A stretch of 64,000 nt of DNA, taken from Wolfiporia cocos. Lineage: Eukaryota; Basidiomycota; Agaricomycetes; Polyporales; Phaeolaceae. The notes under the pieces are model-generated. The model was not told the DNA's origin, ran no database searches, and worked only from the letters and a program-made list of their open reading frames with translations. Below are positions 33,606-45,452 of this stretch, in pieces; the first letter of the stretch is position 1; each line of letters starts with the position of its first letter. The stretch lies in contig JACCLO010000011.1 of assembly GCA_029448655.1 (NCBI GenBank), positions 2,356,001 to 2,420,000 of the forward strand. The letters are read 5' to 3'. The position numbers were made by a program, and so were the translations under genes.

Positions 33606-36397
33606 TTAGCATACACGTAGCGTGATGGTAACAGTCAGCGAAAAAGTAGGAAGACGCAGAGTGGTGTGTAGCGTAGTATGGGACAGTATGCAGAACACGT
33701 TAGTGTAAAGATCAGTCAGTTTTCTATCAAAACACCAATACAAAGTAGTAGGATATACGCACAAGTAGTATACCCACTTCCGCCCAAACATCTCCACCTC
33801 CTGGTCGCACATTTTCGGATGTTCCTCTCTCAGCGCTGTTCCAACCGTTTACCAATCCCGTCAGCTTGTCTTGCTCTCCGCTACGTACAGAATACCATGC
33901 GACGGATCTCACGACACAGATATAGCGAACTCACCTGGGGCGATCCATGCATCGAATCGCCTCTCGAATCGCGACCGCCACGTACGCAGGGTACGCGCGT
34001 AGTGCGGACCAATATTCTCCACGCCCTCAACGACGAGCCGGCCCTTTGCGCCAGCGGTCATTGATGCTACAAGCAGCGCAAGTGTCGGGAGGAAGCCTCC
34101 TGGGAATACTGAGCGGATGATGGCAACAATGAGTTCTTCAGTCCACAGTTAAAAGTTCGAACTTACTCTGCATATAGATTACATAGCGGAGGCGAACGGT
34201 TAAGAATCGAGAAGACGAGAGTTGGTATGAAATGATGGTGGATACATACCCATTTCCGGAGGAAGTCCGTATCATTGACGTACGAGTCGAACCCTATGGT
34301 GAGCACAGTCCATCAATCGGTAGACATGCAATAGAAGGAAGGATTGAAGGGCGACTTACGTGCCTCGGGGAGAGTGATACTCTGTACAACGCCCGCACCT
34401 GTGTCCGGCTTAAGAGCCCAGTCAATCTGCGACCAGTACGTCTGTCCCGCAAGCACGCAGTCAGTTGTGAAAACATGAACACAAAAGACTAAACTGTGCG
34501 AAAGAACCAATCCGCGAGGATGGACATTCCTCCTCCACCTTCCTGTCCCTCCTTCTCCGACTTGCAGCTCACTTCCCACTGCGGAGATCGTAGATGGCAA
34601 AAATGAGATAAGCCCACTCACTTCCAGCCCATCCTTCCCAACAGCCTCGACCATCTCAACGCTCACCACGCGGTCAAACCTGCCCGCCCACTCCGCCGGC
34701 ATCGCGCGAAAGTCGAGCAAATGCACGCGCACCGTGCCGCGCCGGTCCTTCCCCTCCTCCATCTCTCTCTCCATACCCACGCAAGATGCTCCATTCCTCC
34801 CAGGCTTGTTGGAGGGGGGCGACGTCTCGCAGAACCCGCCGCACGTCCAGGAGCCCGGCTCCTCACCGTACCCCTCACCGTCCGCGTCGAGCCCCGCCGC
34901 GCGCACCCGCTCGCGCGCCAGGGATGCCTGCTCCTCGGAGAGCGTGAGCGTGTCGATGTGTGTGCGCGGGATCGTGCCCGCGATGAGGAGGGCGAGCGAG
35001 CCCCAGCCGGTGCCGATCTCTAGGACCTGTGTGGCACGTGGGTGTGGCGCATATGTGTGGCACGAGCGTCGCATGTGGCGCGGGATCGGGCAAGGTGTAC
35101 GGAGAATGCAGAGCGAACAAGCGCAGTAGCAAATTGGTTCACGCAGGAAGTAATATCATCAGCGGCGCGATCGAAGGAAGTATGAGAGAAGAGACGAACC
35201 CGATGCCCCGGACGGATATCCGCGCGCCGTATGATGTGCCTCAGCTTGCGCATCTGCGCATCGTGCAGCGCACGCTCCTCCTCGTCCTCCTCGTTTTCCT
35301 CTTCTTCGTCGTCCTCAGCTTCGTACCCACCAATAAAGTCCTTTCCGGGCTCCTCGCCCTCAAATGACTGGCTGGGGCGGCCGTTCGCTTGCGCATATGT
35401 GTTCGCAGAGCTAGGAGCGTGAGCAACAGCCTCAGCGTAACTATATGCGCCTGGAGGCCGGCTCGCCCTCTGGGGCGTACTGTTCCAGGGAAAATCGTGC
35501 CCTCCACTCGTAGGTGCAGAGGATAAGCTCGATGCATGCGACGTTGACGTGAGGAACGAGCGGTACGTGTATAGGTCTCCGTCGAGCTCAGGATAGATTG
35601 CACACGAGTATGTCATGTCGCGGGAGAGGAACGCTAGCGGAACAAAGTTAGCTAAGCTATATCGCCGATGTTTGATCGAGGCAAGGGAAGGCGGACAAGC
35701 AAATATACAACATGCGAGAGATATTTATCACCTACCCGAAAACATCGCGTTACTGATGTCATAATGCGCACTGATGTTTTGACGAGCTGTGGCAAGCGCG
35801 TCCACGACGCGCGCGGAGAAGAAGGATAGAGATGGCTGAACGAAGAGCTTAAGGCGGCCAGAGCGTGTCAGCGGCGACTCGAGCGCGGTAAGGCACGCGC
35901 GGTTCGCCAGCAGCAGCTATATATGCAGTCAAATCAGACCTCGATTGCAAATATTGTGTCGTAGTGATGGATGAAAACGCGCCTGAAAGAGGGCAATGAG
36001 GTCGGGACAGTCGACCTCGCCGTACACATATGCCTCCGCGAAGCCAAGGTCGCCCATCATTGCGACGCGAAACCAGAACCTCGGGTCTGCGACCTTCAGC
36101 TCCGCCGAGAGCATACTTGCATCCGCAGCCGCATCAGAAGCTGGATGGGACGGGAAGACGTGCACACCAGAAGGTGTCTCGATGGTGAGCTTTCCATGGG
36201 ACAAGTGAGACAGAGCCCTATATGCGGTGTAGTCAGCGAATAAGAGAGGACCGGTCACAAATGGATGAGAGGTGAATGCACTTTACGACGGCCTTCTCAC
36301 TGAAGGAGCAGGCTGTACTAAGAACCGCGAGCGCGGTTGGGATCAACACTCGTTCCTGCACGGAGGACCATGTTCGCTGCATGAGTGGGGTGGACAT
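33606..36397 (-). CDS. cfs1: Cyclopropane-fatty-acid-synthase-like methyltransferase (Cfs1-like)
   Basis: Ten exons: 36282-36397, 35983-36217, 35736-35916, 35200-35633, 34622-35026, 34360-34441, 34250-34293, 34167 (one base), 33935-34108, 33606-33835; 633 aa. The family uses S-adenosylmethionine to methylenate unsaturated acyl chains of phospholipids; the Coprinopsis cinerea member cfs1 is needed for fruiting-body initiation (established knowledge). Seen: GKLTIETPSG, GDLGFAEAYVYGEVDCPDLI, AHYDISNAMFSAFLSRDMTY, SAM-binding VLEIGTGWGSLALLIA, FDRVVSVEMVEAVGKDGLE, FDSYVNDTDFLRKWIFPGGF, and GRKWVYYL near the end. Two insertions enlarge it: about 105 mostly acidic/Ser-rich residues before the SAM site and about 45 within the Rossmann fold. 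Introns at 34442-34621 and 35027-35199 are unusually long for this window. C-terminal 40 residues are less certain. Confidence 0.9.
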
Positions 36398-37700
36398 ATT
36401 CACCGGGGGGCGATGCCAGTATTCAAATCCTCACTATGGTGACCATTCTATTGGTTTCCAGATGCGGGGTCCGTGCGCAGAATCGCGCTTGCCTGTCAAC
36501 CAGCGGTCGTCGAGTGTCATGCTTGGCTCCTTCCGGGCCATAGAATCTGCAGGGTCGTGGCATCACACTTCCCTTCTATGCCATTGTCACGGGCTAGACT
36601 TCAGCTGGATTTAGTAAATACACTACATACTATGTAGCCTGACGAGTTAGCCGGCGGTCATGCCATCAAAAGCTGCCTATAGTCAGCGCGGTGCGCGCTG
36701 TCAGCGGACGAGCCGAAGGTTCGATACGGTAGCAGCTAGACATATCGCGGATCACTAGGTAACTTCTGGGAGTTGAACGTTGAGTGCGTGACAGGATTGG
36801 TTATTATCTGACTTTAAAGCCTCAGCGTGCAAGCGCGTAGCTTGTACACTGATATCGATACTTCCCCACAACAGGTTCAGTTACTCTGATGTAAGCATAA
36901 CGAGTGTGAGGTTGGCTAACCTTAGACATCACCAGCTCGACACTGTATGTCATGCCAGTAGTCTAGGTTTCTAATTTTAGTCCTATAGCGATCAAGCCCT
37001 CGTCTCGTCTCACAGGCTTTTAAGTAGTCTCGATCAGATGTTCTATGCCTCGATCTCCGCTCGGCTATGTCCGTGGTGCAGCCACACCGCCGTAGAGCGT
37101 CCGACTTCCTGAAATGCGGCTTCACAAGTCGTGTGCGACGGATCCGAAAGAAACATGCAAAGCGCATGCCATGTACCCATATCTGCCTGGTGCTCGACGG
37201 CACGCACCTACCACCTCTGAGGTGATTGCATCATAAGTGATTCTGAAGCTCAAATCTTCAGAGAAGTTGAGAAGACCGCTACAACAGTACTACTTACTAG
37301 ATAGTGTGAGGTATGAATAGATCTCTTGCATTCAACCGCGCAAATCGGTTTTATTGCGTTCGGTCTAATCGCTAGTACACGGACAGAATATCTATACTGG
37401 ATCTGCACAACAGCATCGCCGTTACACCAAGCCCCGCCCAACCATAGAATTTATTCAGGCTCTTTCGAAACCACGACGACGACGGTCCAAGTCGCGGATC
37501 TGATGCGCTGATGCGCCTGATCAGTTTGATGTATGACGTACGACCGACACGCGATCATCGGTGTGCGCGCTTCGCTCGGCGCGTCTGCTTGTACTCAGCA
37601 CGCACACAAGCTTGACGTGGTTATATGCACGATGCACTGAACTTAACCCTACACTGTCCATCCTCAGCTAGTGCTTGCTTGAGCTTTATCCCAGCCCGAG
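36398..37700. other. 1.3-kb divergent intergenic region
   Basis: Between the starts of the Cfs1-like gene (minus) and NCA2 (plus). Long for this window. I see no supported gene; the minus-strand open frame at 36922-37203 is basic and irregular and looks like chance. It must contain both promoters. Confidence 0.5.
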
Positions 37701-39927
37701 ATGTCTACGTTTGTTTCGCACATTACCCAATCGCTCACCGTTAAAATACACCTGCCTGCTAGTGCGACGCCTCCCGGCACGCCAAGCCTATCATCCAACG
37801 CAGGCACGAGCGCTGACACTCTGCGGGCATTGTATCTGCGTGCAGATGACTACGAAAGCGTACCCGAATGCCTCTCTACATTAGCCAACCTCGAGTCGCT
37901 TCCGTCCACTTCTGGATCCGCCCAGGGGCGTGACGCAGAGAAGGAGACCCTTCGTAGAGCAGTTGTCGCTCGAGCAACTGTTGCTCTATATGGCCGTGCG
38001 TTGCAGGTCTATCTCGAAGAGGCCAGAGTGATAGAGAATGAGTTGGAGTGGTGGATGGAAATAGAACGTTCAGCTGCGAACGTCGCGTTATACCTGCTGC
38101 AAAGTGAGTGTTGCTATTTTTAGTGTTACGGGAGCTTCGTATTGCAACAATGAGATGTAATCTTTGTGGCCATATGCTAATCTTGTTTCACCAACCTCAG
38201 CATTTCCCAATCGTCTACTGTCTCTGGCACAAACAATCCTGGATGCTCTTCGGACTCAGCATTTGCCTCTACGCCCTTCAGTACTGACTCCCTCCTCCCT
38301 TCGGAGTCTCTTCCCTTCGCGTGGAGCATTCCGACCTCACACGCTCACTGTCGCGCTCTTCCCTCATCTTCGCGATCAGCCATATACCTTCGCCTTCCTC
38401 CCACCCTCATCCTCACAACCACGTACATCCAAAATCAACGCATGCCTTAGCGCCCTGCCGCGCCTCGCGCTCCTCCCGCTCGAGCTGGCGCGAGGCGAGT
38501 GCGCATACAAGCGCAAGACACTCGCGAAGTTGCGCGACGAGAGGGCAGAAGCGCTCGGTATGCTCGCTGGGATGCGCGACGAGCTCGCAGGGGCACTTAC
38601 TGCACCCGACCCTGTGTACCTCGCCATGTTTACGACCACGCTGCGCGGTGTTGTGCGCGCTTCCGCTGGTCCTCAGACGCCTCACGCCCAGGACGCCACT
38701 GCCGCTGCCGTTCAGTCTCTGCAGCTCATCTCGGCTCACCTATCGCCCGGTTTCGTATCTCCCCGTACGACGCTTCAGAACCGTTCCCTCGCCCGGCCGT
38801 CGCGCCTCACGCTGCTCTGGCCACGCCTTCTACTCCTTCCTCCCCTCGCGCTATATACTGTACAACGGCTGTATGCGTCGCGTGCAGAGTTGCATGAGAT
38901 GGCACAGGACGCGGTAGAGACTCTGCGCGGGTTCGTCGAAGGCTGGCTGCTCGCGCCCCTGCGCGACATCGTGCGGACAGTGCGCGCAGGTGACGCCGAT
39001 GGCGGGGTTATAATCACAAGGGAAAGTGTCAAGGCGGATCTTGATGTAAGTAGTGCGCCGACCATCTATCTCCAGCCCTACTCTAACAAATAGTGCATAC
39101 ATAGAGCCTGAAACGCATGGCGCTCGCGCTCGCTGGAGAACGGCTGAAATATGACGAAACGCAGATGGCCGCTCTCGCGGCACTGGTGCAGCGCGGTGAC
39201 CTCACGCCGGTGATGCAGCTGTATGAGGAAGACATCAAACGCCCTCTCCGCTCTGCTGTCGCGGGAACTCTCCTACGCACGCTGTTTATCCAGGTACAGA
39301 AAGCTAAGGTTAGTACTATCTAATATCTGTACTGCATCTCGATTTTGATATTGACGCCGTGCTGTGAATGTAGGTGGACATAGATCAGGCGCTTGCTGGA
39401 ATCGACAAGCTGCTCAAGTCGCAGGAGCTCACGTTCGCGTTTGTTGGTGTCGCACCTGCACTGGCGATCGTATATGTGGCCGGAGGGTACTTTCGCAGTG
39501 TGTGGCGTGGTGGCCGCGGGCGCGGTCGATATGGCGGGAAGCACCGGCTAGCGAGCGTTTGGCTCAAGATGCGGTACGTGCTCTGCCCCTGGCCGCATTT
39601 TCCTGTCTCATTGCGTGTATCCTCAGTCGCATCGAACGTCTCCTCATCTGTTCTCCCGCGTCTCCCACTTCGCACTCCTCCTCATCCGTGTCTTCCCTCC
39701 CACCGCTCACCGCGGGTCTGCTCCTCCTCTCTTCGAGCCACCTGCGGGCATACGCCGAGCAGTACCTTCCTGCGCGCTCACGCCTGCGCGAAGGCTTTCT
39801 AGAGGACGTGGGTGATCTGGAGGACCCGACGCTCGGGCGTGTAGAGAAGCTGAGGGTGGTTGAGCGTATGTGGCGCTCGTGGGGTGCAGTGCTGGGGTGG
39901 GAGAATGGGGGGGAGGTAGGTTGGTGA
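37701..39927 (+). CDS. NCA2: Nca2-family mitochondrial protein
   Basis: Five exons (37701-38103, 38201-39045, 39105-39308, 39374-39573, 39627-39927), 650 aa. Nca2 is a mitochondrial membrane protein that in yeast controls expression of the ATP synthase subunits Atp6 and Atp8. The diagnostic C-terminal half reads VEGWLLAPLRDIVRTVRAGD, SLKRMALALAGERLKYDETQ, GDLTPVMQLYEEDIKRPLRS, GTLLRTLFIQVQKAKVDIDQ and LLKSQELTFAFVGVAPALAI followed by VYVAGGYFRS, nearly the full family signature. Hydrophobic segments at RLTLLWPRLLLLPPLALYTV and the VGVAPALAIVYVAGG stretch fit two membrane spans. First intron is 97 nt, longer than the rest. Confidence 0.95.
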
Positions 39928-40431
39928 AATTGAATGAATAAGGAAGAAGTGTACGTTAGCTTGATGGTGCTGAGGCGGTGAGAGAAAATGGTAATCGAAG
40001 CACTCCTACACATAAAGGTGACATTGCGAATGTCGCATCGATTCGCAAAAGTAAGTAGCCTCATATTGGCAGCCCGGGGTTGGGCTCGCTGACTCCATAG
40101 CCTACACAGCGTGTGCATCGTAATAAGTTGAATGGTACAAATGTCCAATACTGCAATAGCATCCAAGGGTTCGGCTGCACACAGTCTGGGTTTTGTCATC
40201 TCCTTCAACGGTGGCTCCAAGTTGAGATCGGATCAGCTATCGAAGCATAATATGGGCGCTAGTCTTGCTAAGTTCCGAGCGCCGGTGAATCAACTGGAGC
40301 GAACCCGCGTTCATATGGTGAGTAGGCTACTTATGTATCCACTCTCCTTTCAGGATATCTCAACCCCAAACATATGTGGTATCAGTGTTGGTAGACCCGG
40401 GCCCAGACAGACGGGAATTCATGTTCAGTAG

Positions 40432-40445
40432 CCTAGGCCTAGGCC
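40432..40445. repeat. 14-bp perfect palindrome
   Basis: GCCTAGGCCTAGGC equals its own reverse complement; it is two overlapping CCTAGG units. It may be a binding site or a trace of an excised element. Confidence 0.5.
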
Positions 40446-40763
40446 TGCTTCGAATTTGAGGTCGGTCTGGGGCCTTCCCGTATAACATGCAGTAGGCTGC
40501 GTCGGCGGTGCAGGTGTCCTCATAAGCGGACCGGTAGGGCAGCCTCAGCCTATAGAATCTACAGGTGTGTCTACCGAGTGAGCCCGAACACCTTTTTCGG
40601 ACGGTACGATCTTAATCTGGGAAGTGGCACACCTTTTATGGCATGTGTGCGCTCCGGCTGCTACGTCTATCGGCAGAACAGATAGTCGGCCTCAGTGTAT
40701 TTGACGAGGCAGCACAAGTATTTGTCGTGCTTATTCACGAAAAATGATGGACGTACGCTGCAG

Positions 40764-40769
40764 TATAAG
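40764..40769 (+). promoter_or_regulatory. Probable TATA box of the MFS gene
   Basis: TATAAG about 160 bases before the start codon at 40930, with a pyrimidine-rich stretch downstream. Confidence 0.35.
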
Positions 40770-40929
40770 TTCTCGCCTGGGCTTCATAGCGTGGGGTACA
40801 CTACCAGTCTCCCTTGCCCTCCTAATTCACGGATCCCTGATTCCAGAGTTCCGCTCTGTCCGCGCTTCTAGTGTCTGAAGAGCTGCAGACTACGACGGGC
40901 ATTGCGCCAAGACCATTCAGCTCGTAGCA

Positions 40930-43288
40930 ATGTCCACCGCCACGCAGTCGAGAGAACACTCAATTCCCGATGATACTTTGCATCCCGACTCAGAAGCTCA
41001 ATCGGCCAGGAGTACTGCCCACGCACACGCGCCGCGACCGTTGGGTAGGGCACGAGCAATCGGGCTGATCGCAACATGCGCCACCGCAACAATCTTGAAT
41101 GTCCGTTCATTAAATGCTATCCGTACCTTCGCTTTGGCTGATCAAATCAACAGTCAGCGAACAACACAGCAGTGGCTATCTCGTTACCGACTTTGGGGAG
41201 AGATCTCGGCATCCCAGAGTATAGACTGCAGTGGGCAATCTCTGCATATGCACTCACATCGGTATGGTCTTGATACACTAGCTCGATTTTGCATCTGATT
41301 GTACTACTGTAGGGAGGTCTCCTCTTGTTCTTCGGTCGTGTAGCGGATCTGTACGGTCGAAAACGCAGCTTCCTCGCCGGTGCGCTATGCCTTGCTGCTT
41401 TCTGTCTCGGATGTGCATTTGCGAAAGGTGAGCCATTTAGCGCCCAAAGCATGCGACACAAGTATGGGTCTGATCCTGCATATGATAGATGAAATCCAAC
41501 TTGACATTCTGCGGGGATTTCAAGGCATGGGTGCAGCAGCATGCATTCCTGCTGGAGTGCGTCTCGCAACTGACAACTTGTACCCTACTCATACCTCACG
41601 TTCCATGTTGTAGCTTGGAATTCTGGCGCACGCGTTTCCCCCATCACGCATCCGCTCTGTCGCCTTCGCCACATTTGCCGCAGGAGCACCAATTGGTGCC
41701 GCGATAGGCAGCGCCATTGGAGGCATGCTTACGCAGTGGACTGAGTATGTTTTCTCCACAAAAATATTCCAAACAACCTGAGAATCTTAGACGCACACAT
41801 GCAGGCAAACGTGGCGCTCGACTTTCTACTTCTTGACGGGCATGAGCTTTCTGTGCTTTGTTGGCGCTCTTGTATGCTTCGACCCAGACCTGCCGTCCGA
41901 GGAGGAAGACAAGTACGTGTTTGAGGGTAACTATCGACGTGTGCCCGACTGATGATTGCAATGAACTGTAGACGTATAGACTGGCTGGGCGCCTTCCTCA
42001 TCACGGCCGCACTGGTCCTGATTGTGTTCGTCCTAAGTGATGGCACAATGGCGCCTGACGGTTGGAGAACTGGTTGTACGTGTGTCGCTCATCGCATATC
42101 GTGCAACTTGTTGACAGCGAGGAAAATAGACATTATCGCCCTGCTCATTCTAGGTGTCATCTTCCTAGTGCTGTACGTCCTCTGGGAGCGCTTCCTCGAG
42201 CGCGCTCAGGCAACGGGGTCTATCTCCTGGTGGACGCCGCCGCCGATCATGAAAGTCTCACTGTGGGCACGCGCAAAGGGAAAGCTCGCGGTTATCTTCG
42301 TGCTTGCGTTTCTGGAGTATGGGAGTTTCATCGTCTTCAACTTCTGGATCACGGTACGGCTCTCCGGCCTTTGTACGGAAGTGGCTTCTGACAGAGTTGC
42401 TTGTAACAGCTGTATTATCAGAACTATGTGGAGCTCTCGCCTGTGCTCACTATGATCCGCCTGCTGCCTATGTCCGTAACGGGCCTGATCTGTAACGCGC
42501 TCGTGGCGCTCTTCGTTGGGCGTGTGCCCGTCGTCTTCCTCATCAGTGCGCATTCTCAGCCTCAGTTGCATCGCACACAGCCCACTGACGACTCTCCGTG
42601 TTCCGCGCAGCATTTGGCACGGCGATGACCGCGGTGGCGAATCTGCTGTACGGCGTAATCAACCCCGCCGCACCGTACTGGGCGTTCGGCTTCCCCGCAG
42701 CGATCGTGTCCGTGTTCGGCGCGGACTTCGTGTTCGCATCCGGCACGCTGTTCGTCGCGAAGGTGTGCATGCCGCACGAGCAGAGCGTCGGCGGGGCAAT
42801 GTTCCAGACGATGACGCAGGTGCGTCCAATATGATCGATCCTTCGCTTTGTCCGGTAAGACGGCTGGCTGATTGGATGACATGAATGGGCAGCTCGGCTC
42901 GGCGATCGGGCTCGCGATCACAACTATTGTGTTCAATACGACGCTGGCGAAGACGTCGCTGAGGTATGGGGTGGTTGTGAACATTGACCAGACGAACGCG
43001 CCGAAGTCGGCGCAATTGGTGGCATATAAGGACGCGCTGTGGACCGGGTTCGCATTTGGCATCTTTGGTGCGTCGTACAATGTCCGTGAGGCTTGATGTT
43101 GACCATGCTGTCACGCAGGAACGCTTCTTGCGGTCGTGTTTCTTCGAGGCGCGGGTATCGTCGGGCACCGGAATGACCATACCGAAGATGACGCTTACGA
43201 GCTGAGTTCCGACACGAAGATCAGTGAAGTGGTTGGTCAGCAGGACAAGGACGAGAGGTCGTTCGAAATGCAGCTCGCGAGTAATTAA
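40930..43288 (+). CDS. MFS multidrug transporter, DHA2 (14-TM) type
   Basis: About 12 exons; first three are 40930-41100, 41154-41261 and 41313 onward; stop at 43286-43288. Length roughly 550-600 aa. DHA2 proteins are proton antiporters that export drugs or basic compounds, fungal relatives being Atr1-like. Seen: SANNTAVAISLPTLGRDLGI then YRLQWAISAYALTSGGLLLF, the motif-A loop GRVADLYGRKRSFLAG, FQGMGAAACIPAG, GAPIGAAIGSAIGGMLTQWT followed by WRSTFYFLTGMSF (motif-C-like helix), IDWLGAFLITAALVLIVFVL, AVIFVLAFLEYGSFIVFNFW, FGFPAAIVSVFGADFVFASG, and a C-terminal LASN. The hydrophilic head is Ser/Thr rich. Substrate unknown. No frame break seen. Confidence 0.88.
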
Positions 43289-44337
43289 GCACCAGAGCCA
43301 ACTTTGCCGCATATCACTTGCTATTCTGTATTAGAACTGCGCAAGGCGCATTACCCAACACTGTAACTTTAGCTAATAAGACTCGTACATAAACCTCATC
43401 TTCACCGGCTATGGTAACGTTGAAACTTCCGATGCGGCGCATCATACACTCCGAGTTCTCGGTGATCGATGCTAGCAAGCGCAAACGTTAACGAGTGATT
43501 GGTGATCGATCCACCCGATGCCTCCGCAGCTCTCTGCTTCCCGCACCCATCCTCCCCTTCTCTCAGCGAGGGTTTAGGCTGAGGCCCCGCCACGCAGACA
43601 CATATCTGCGCACAGCCGCTTTCATTTCACAAAGTGACGCGTTACCGCCACCCTAATACACAACCTTCGGACCCATCGTCATGCTGGCGTCTCACGGCAC
43701 CGGCTGGATCGCATGCGACTGCGCTCTCGGCAGAGGCTCTTTGGATACTGTTGACGTCTGTATGAACTGCTGATGATGGTGCTATGCTCGAACGAGCCAG
43801 CTCGGGGTAATCACAAGGACCGCCGCCGCTTCGATCTGCTTACAAACGCCGATATGTAGAGCTCGCATCTCCCCCCGTCCCCTCTTTATCCCTGCCACCC
43901 ACCTACTGTACCTAGCAGGGTCCTGCTCTGCGCCCCAGTAGCGGCAACACCACTCCGTTCTCCGTCTTTCCGCAGTTACGCAGGTTAGTGTCCTCAAGCT
44001 CGGAGTAGGTGTGCAGTGTCACATCTGACGGCGCTCGGACGGTCCACTCGCGGGCAATGCGCATTGGATCTCCTCGGTTAGCAGGACATCCGTAAGCCAT
44101 TCTTGCGTTGCCGAGGCCGGCTCAGTCTCCGTGGTCCGCTGTCCGTTATACATATATGCTCCTGTCGGGGCCTTAGTGGCATCAGCACGCGTGATATAAG
44201 ACCGGCGTCGCGCTGCCTGCGCTATCCCCTGCGTATTCTATCACAAGCCGAGCCATCAATCATTCATCCACTATACTCATCAACTAATATACCACACCGT
44301 CGCCGCATTTCACAAGCCAGCCCACAATACGCGCGCC
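43289..44337. other. 1-kb intergenic region
   Basis: Spacer between two plus-strand genes. No gene supported. Its right end is the promoter of the SH3-like gene. Confidence 0.5.
44195..44200 (+). promoter_or_regulatory. Probable TATA box of the SH3-like gene
   Basis: TATAAG 138 bases before the start codon at 44338, followed by a C/A-rich leader. Confidence 0.4.
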
Positions 44338-45452
44338 ATGTCCTCCGAGGCTCCAGTGACATCGGGACCCTCCAAAGCAATGAGCATCCGGGTGCTCACG
44401 TCGCCCACATTCTTCGACTGGCTCGCAAGTCCGACAGACTCGTCTCCCTCATCCTCTCCCACCTATCCCTTTATCCCCGGCCTCGCTTCCTCGTCTTCCA
44501 CACCCACTTCCTCCCCAGAGACCCCACTCTCTCCGCTCTCTCCCTCACCTACCCCTCCTTCGCCCTCCCCCTCGCCCTCACCCGATGAAGCCATACCTCT
44601 GCCGCTCAGCTGGCAAACCGCCGCTGCCGACGCAGCTGCGGGCATCTACTACGTGCTCGAGGCGTTCCCGTCCTCCGGCGTGTCTCTGCTTGGGCCGCCG
44701 TTCCGGAACGAGCCACTGAAGGTTCCCGCCGGCGCGCGTGTCGCGGTACTCGAAGAGGTCGGCGATCACGCGCTGCGCGTGCGCATTGTGGACACGGGCG
44801 CGGTCGGCCTACTTCCTGCGTGGGATGTCGAGGGCGCGCTCGAGCGGCTCGCGCGCCTAAATATGGAATTCAACGAGGCGGTGGGTGTCATCTCTTATCT
44901 TCCATCTTCGCAGGATTGTACTGACCTTCTGATGTCGGTGGTGATTAGGCGACGTGCCCTGAAGAGCGCAAAATTCTTGAGCGGCGGCGCGAGGCGAACA
45001 TCGGCGCCGCTGCGCCCTCGTCCGCACCACACGCTGCACCCACGCTCGTGCACCGCCATGACCGCTGCGTGTCGTTCGCGACGCGGCTCTCGTTTCGCAT
45101 GCAGGACCCGTTCCTGCAGGACCCGGACGACGACCCGGATTCGGCGAGCTCGGAGCTCGACGACTACTTCGCGCGCGCGGACCGTGAGCCCGCGCACAAG
45201 GGCCCGCGTGCGCGCAAGGCAGTTGAGTTTGCGACGGAGGACTGCCCGAAGGTGTTCCGGTACCCGCCCGAGGCGGTCTTTGCTGCTCACTATGGCAAGG
45301 AGGCGGAGGCGGAGGCGGAGGGCGCGGCGCTTGGGAAGGACGAGGAAGGCGAAAGGGAGGAAGGCGACAAGGAATGGTATTGGGCGGGGTGGGAGGAGCA
45401 TCAGTCCGCCGAACCGAGCCGCGACGAGCTGTGTGAGCTGGTAGACCGCTAG
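44338..45452 (+). CDS. SH3-like domain protein with Pro/Ser-rich head
   Basis: Two exons (44338-44880, 44949-45452), 348 aa; the 68-nt intron is phase 0. Residues 40-85 are a low-complexity Ser-Pro run. Residues about 100-175 look like a divergent SH3 fold: AGIYYVLEAFPSSGVSLLGP, a V-P-A-GARVAVLEEV strand, DHALRVRIVDTGAVGLLPAW (the 'G-L-L-P' end of SH3 domains) and a helix EGALERLARLNMEFNEA. The C-terminal half has VSFATRLSFRMQ and KAVEFATEDCPKVFRYPPEA and a Glu/Lys-rich tail. Probably a cytoplasmic scaffold of a signalling or polarity pathway; that is inference. Name of the orthologue not recognised. Confidence 0.75.

Larger units (their letters stand above)
39928..40929. other. 1-kb intergenic region with palindrome
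   Basis: No supported gene. Contains a 14-bp perfect palindrome (separate entry) and a TATAAG at 40764-40769 that suits the MFS gene. The small open frame at 40132-40431 (+) has no recognisable feature. Confidence 0.5.

Noticed and set aside
36705..36735. GGTTCGATAC, another T-loop-like string
   Set aside because: Stem bases do not pair and no cloverleaf fits upstream.
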